This document shows, one piece after another, positions 24,747 through 26,429 of a stretch of DNA of 26,429 nt. Numbering within the stretch: position 1 is the first letter of the stretch; every line of letters begins with the position of its first letter. Position numbers and translations under genes: made by a program. Location: positions 1-26,429 of the forward strand of contig KV919302.1 in the NCBI GenBank assembly GCA_002049455.2, written 5' to 3'. This DNA comes from Porphyra umbilicalis. Taxonomy: Eukaryota; Rhodophyta; Bangiophyceae; Bangiales; Bangiaceae. The notes beneath the pieces are model-generated. The model had not been told where the DNA came from. It was given only the letters and a program-made list of their open reading frames with translations, and ran no database searches.

Positions 24747-25565
24747 AGAGTGGATGGGAGGTGTGAAAGTGTCAACCGAGGGACACAAGAGGATGATGGT
24801 CGTCGATCACGGGTGGTGGAGAGTTCAGGCCGTCGGTGGTGCGGAGCAGGGGTGGTCGGTACAGCGGAGCAGGAGGCGTACACGGTGGCCGGCGAGAGAT
24901 GCGCTGTTAGCCGAGGTGCTCAACGACGGCCGTGGCTGCTTAAAAGAGTCGGGTCGCGCCCGGGAGCTCGTCTGACCCACTGACCGCGAGGTGGAGATCA
25001 CGTGGCGAGCGCTCGGGCCTGCACGCAGGCGCTCGAAAGACCCCCGCTTCAGGCGGCCTCCAGGCCCCGTTGGCTGGGCACCCTCGGGCGTGCCAATTCA
25101 CCCCCCTGGCCAGTGCCAGACAAGCGGCACCCATGCAGATGCGCCCGTGGGTGGGCCCGTGTGCAGCTCGCGTGGCCTGTGTGTGCCATTGGCTCTCATG
25201 GGGAGCCCGCGCGCGGGCTCGTGTCCTGCCAGGATAGCTCGTAGCTACGAGTAGACCGTTACAGGCTGCGTGGTGGCCATTGGCTGTCCCGTGGCGGGAC
25301 GGCATCCGTGTCTGCGGGCCATTTGTTCCGTCGCCGCCGCGGCTGGCCCGCACCACGAAAGGGTCTGGAAAAGAAGCATGGCAGGGAGCCGCCGTCCTCG
25401 CCCGCCCGCGCTTCGCAGGCGCGTGGGTGCAAAGCCGAGCGCGTGTGGCTGCCCCCGCCCGCAGGCCTTTGGTCAAGCCGACACAAGCGGCACGCACGAG
25501 GCGCAGCAGCAAGCCTTCTCTCTCTGCGTGCAATTTAGGGGGCCTCATACAACGCGTGGGGGGGC
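24747..25565. other. Palindrome-rich region without a clear gene
   Basis: Open frames exist on both strands (for example 24940-25548 minus), but none is recognisable. Short perfect dyads are frequent: GCCTGCACGCAGGC (25017-25030), GGCCTCCAGGCC (25055-25066) and the cluster at 25203-25251. CCATTGG (inverted CCAAT box) occurs at 25187-25193 and 25277-25283. Confidence 0.45.
25203..25251. other. Three consecutive perfect palindromes separated by 3 bp each
   Basis: 25203-25220 is GAGCCCGCGCGCGGGCTC (18 bp). 25224-25234 is TCCTGCCAGGA (dyad around a central C). 25238-25251 is CTCGTAGCTACGAG (14 bp). The gaps between them are exactly three bases. A further stem GTCCCG/CGGGAC follows at 25286-25300. 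The GAGCC at 25203 could alternatively pair with GGCTC at 25191-25195, giving mutually exclusive hairpins. Confidence 0.85.
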
Positions 25566-26129
25566 TTGCCCACGCAACGCGAGGGCGGTCTTCCCCGATG
25601 GGGGGGCGGACGTCTCGTGCCCGTGGGTTGTGTGGTGAGTGCTGGCGGCGGTTTCAGAGACGCGCCGCCCCCCCCGCCAAAGTGCGTCTGCGGGGGGCGC
25701 TCGGCCGCCTCGCCGTCGCTGGACGATGAGCAGCGGCTGGCGGCTGCTGGCGACGGTGTGTGCCCCGGGGTGGCTCATGGGGAGGCAATGTGGCGCGAAA
25801 CGCGCCTGCGTGCGGCGCGCTCCCGTGATTGGAGTGCAGCCGATTGGGCGCAACGAGGGCGCGACAAATCACATTGCGAACAAGCAAAGCACCGAATGAA
25901 GCACGGGTGGAATTTCACTAGTGCACCTGTACTCACTCTATTCGGAACTGCAAGGCCTGTGGAGGCAGATCAAGGCGGGGTCCGAGTTGGATTCGTGGCC
26001 CTTCGCATCGTCTCGCGCGCTTCGCCCAGTCGTCGACGTTTGGGTTTGCCCCCCCCGCGTCATCCTCTCGCTCCTTGTCACTGGCCAGCACGCTCTGCTT
26101 GCCACCATACTTCACCTGTTGATGACTAG
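25566..26129 (+). CDS. Weak candidate ORF, not recognised
   Basis: An open frame whose middle part looks protein-like (SLDDEQRLAAAGDG, EAMWRETRLRAARSRDWSA, ADWAQRGRDKSHCEQAKHR), with charged helical character and few Pro or Gly. It has no convincing start: upstream codons are Gly/Pro-rich and the first good ATG is internal (EAMWRET near 25788). A fragment of a mobile-element protein or of a spliced gene is possible. No domain is recognised. Confidence 0.25.
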   Translation: MPTQREGGLPRWGGGRLVPVGCVVSAGGGFRDAPPPPPKCVCGGRSAASPSLDDEQRLAAAGDGVCPGVAHGEAMWRETRLRAARSRDWSAADWAQRGRDKSHCEQAKHRMKHGWNFTSAPVLTLFGTARPVEADQGGVRVGFVALRIVSRASPSRRRLGLPPPRHPLAPCHWPARSACHHTSPVDD

Positions 26130-26429
26130 CGCTTCTTCGCCCACAGCATTTGGTTCTTCACCAACCCGTGTACGTGCGCGACCTCCCCCGCGCCCGTTGC
26201 GGCAGCAGCTGCGCGTGCGGCTCGTGTCTGGCGGTTTCGTGGGACTCCTCGCCGGCCTCTGTGTTGCCGACGCCGCCCCCTTTTGTCGCCGTCGTGTGGG
26301 GGACAGGGGAGGTTTGAGAGCCACGCCGCTCCGCCGACGGCGCGCGGAGGTGGCGACTTGCGGCTTTCCATGACACGCGGCTGCCGCGGCTCGGCCCCGC
26401 CCTGCATCTCAATGACACGCGGGCCCCCC
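26130..26429. other. No recognisable gene at the right edge
   Basis: GC-rich sequence with open frames on both strands, none with a domain. A gene running out of the window cannot be excluded. Confidence 0.4.

Overview
Organism. The window looks like nuclear DNA of a eukaryote with extremely high GC and few introns. Coding frames are saturated with Ala/Gly/Pro/Arg. Starts sit in strong Kozak contexts (CCATGG in several genes). Only two short GT-AG introns can be argued for. Homopolymer and GCC/GGC tracts are everywhere. Together with a helicase-associated (HA) domain protein and long low-complexity inserts, this fits a bangiophyte red alga (Porphyra/Pyropia-like). That is a best guess from composition, and a high-GC green alga or other protist is not excluded.

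Layout. 1-2.2 kb: no recognisable gene. 2.2-3.05 kb (+): a two-exon acidic disordered protein. 3.6-5.0 kb (-): a ZIP metal transporter with one intron. 5.7-6.46 kb (-): an ICMT/PEMT-like membrane methyltransferase. 6.6-8.1 kb: intergenic, with a hairpin and five 21-bp repeats. 8.1-9.74 kb (+): aprataxin with a C-terminal peptidoglycan-binding-like domain. 10.4-11.5 kb (+): an AlkA/MAG-type DNA glycosylase. 11.7-13.3 kb (-): a secreted subtilisin-like protease with ten proline-rich octapeptides. 13.55-14.19 kb: a 319-bp tandem duplication full of dyads. 14.9-15.1 kb: a poly-C minisatellite. 15.4-17.34 kb (+): a repeat-rich basic protein leading into a GIY-YIG-like plus HA-domain protein. 17.34-19.1 kb: a markedly AT-richer stretch with no gene recognised. 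19.2-21.1 kb: low-complexity repeats and one small candidate ORF. 21.36-22.37 kb: a near-identical, 3'-truncated copy of the aprataxin locus. 23.1-23.75 kb (+): a frame-broken, probably secreted protein. 23.9-24.7 kb (-): a membrane-anchored heptad-repeat protein. 25.0-26.4 kb: no clear gene, but a dense run of palindromes.

How it fits together. Aprataxin and the DNA glycosylase lie in tandem and both belong to base-excision/single-strand-break repair. The other genes look unrelated (metal transport, membrane methylation, secreted proteolysis). A recurrent feature is that conserved protein frames break exactly at homopolymers (C10, T11 twice, G11, G8). That suggests sequence errors or real slippage at those runs rather than pseudogenes. 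The least ordinary items are the aprataxin/PG-binding fusion with its recent segmental copy, the GIY-YIG plus HA protein, the tandem dyad element at 13.55-14.19 kb, and the palindrome string at 25.2 kb.
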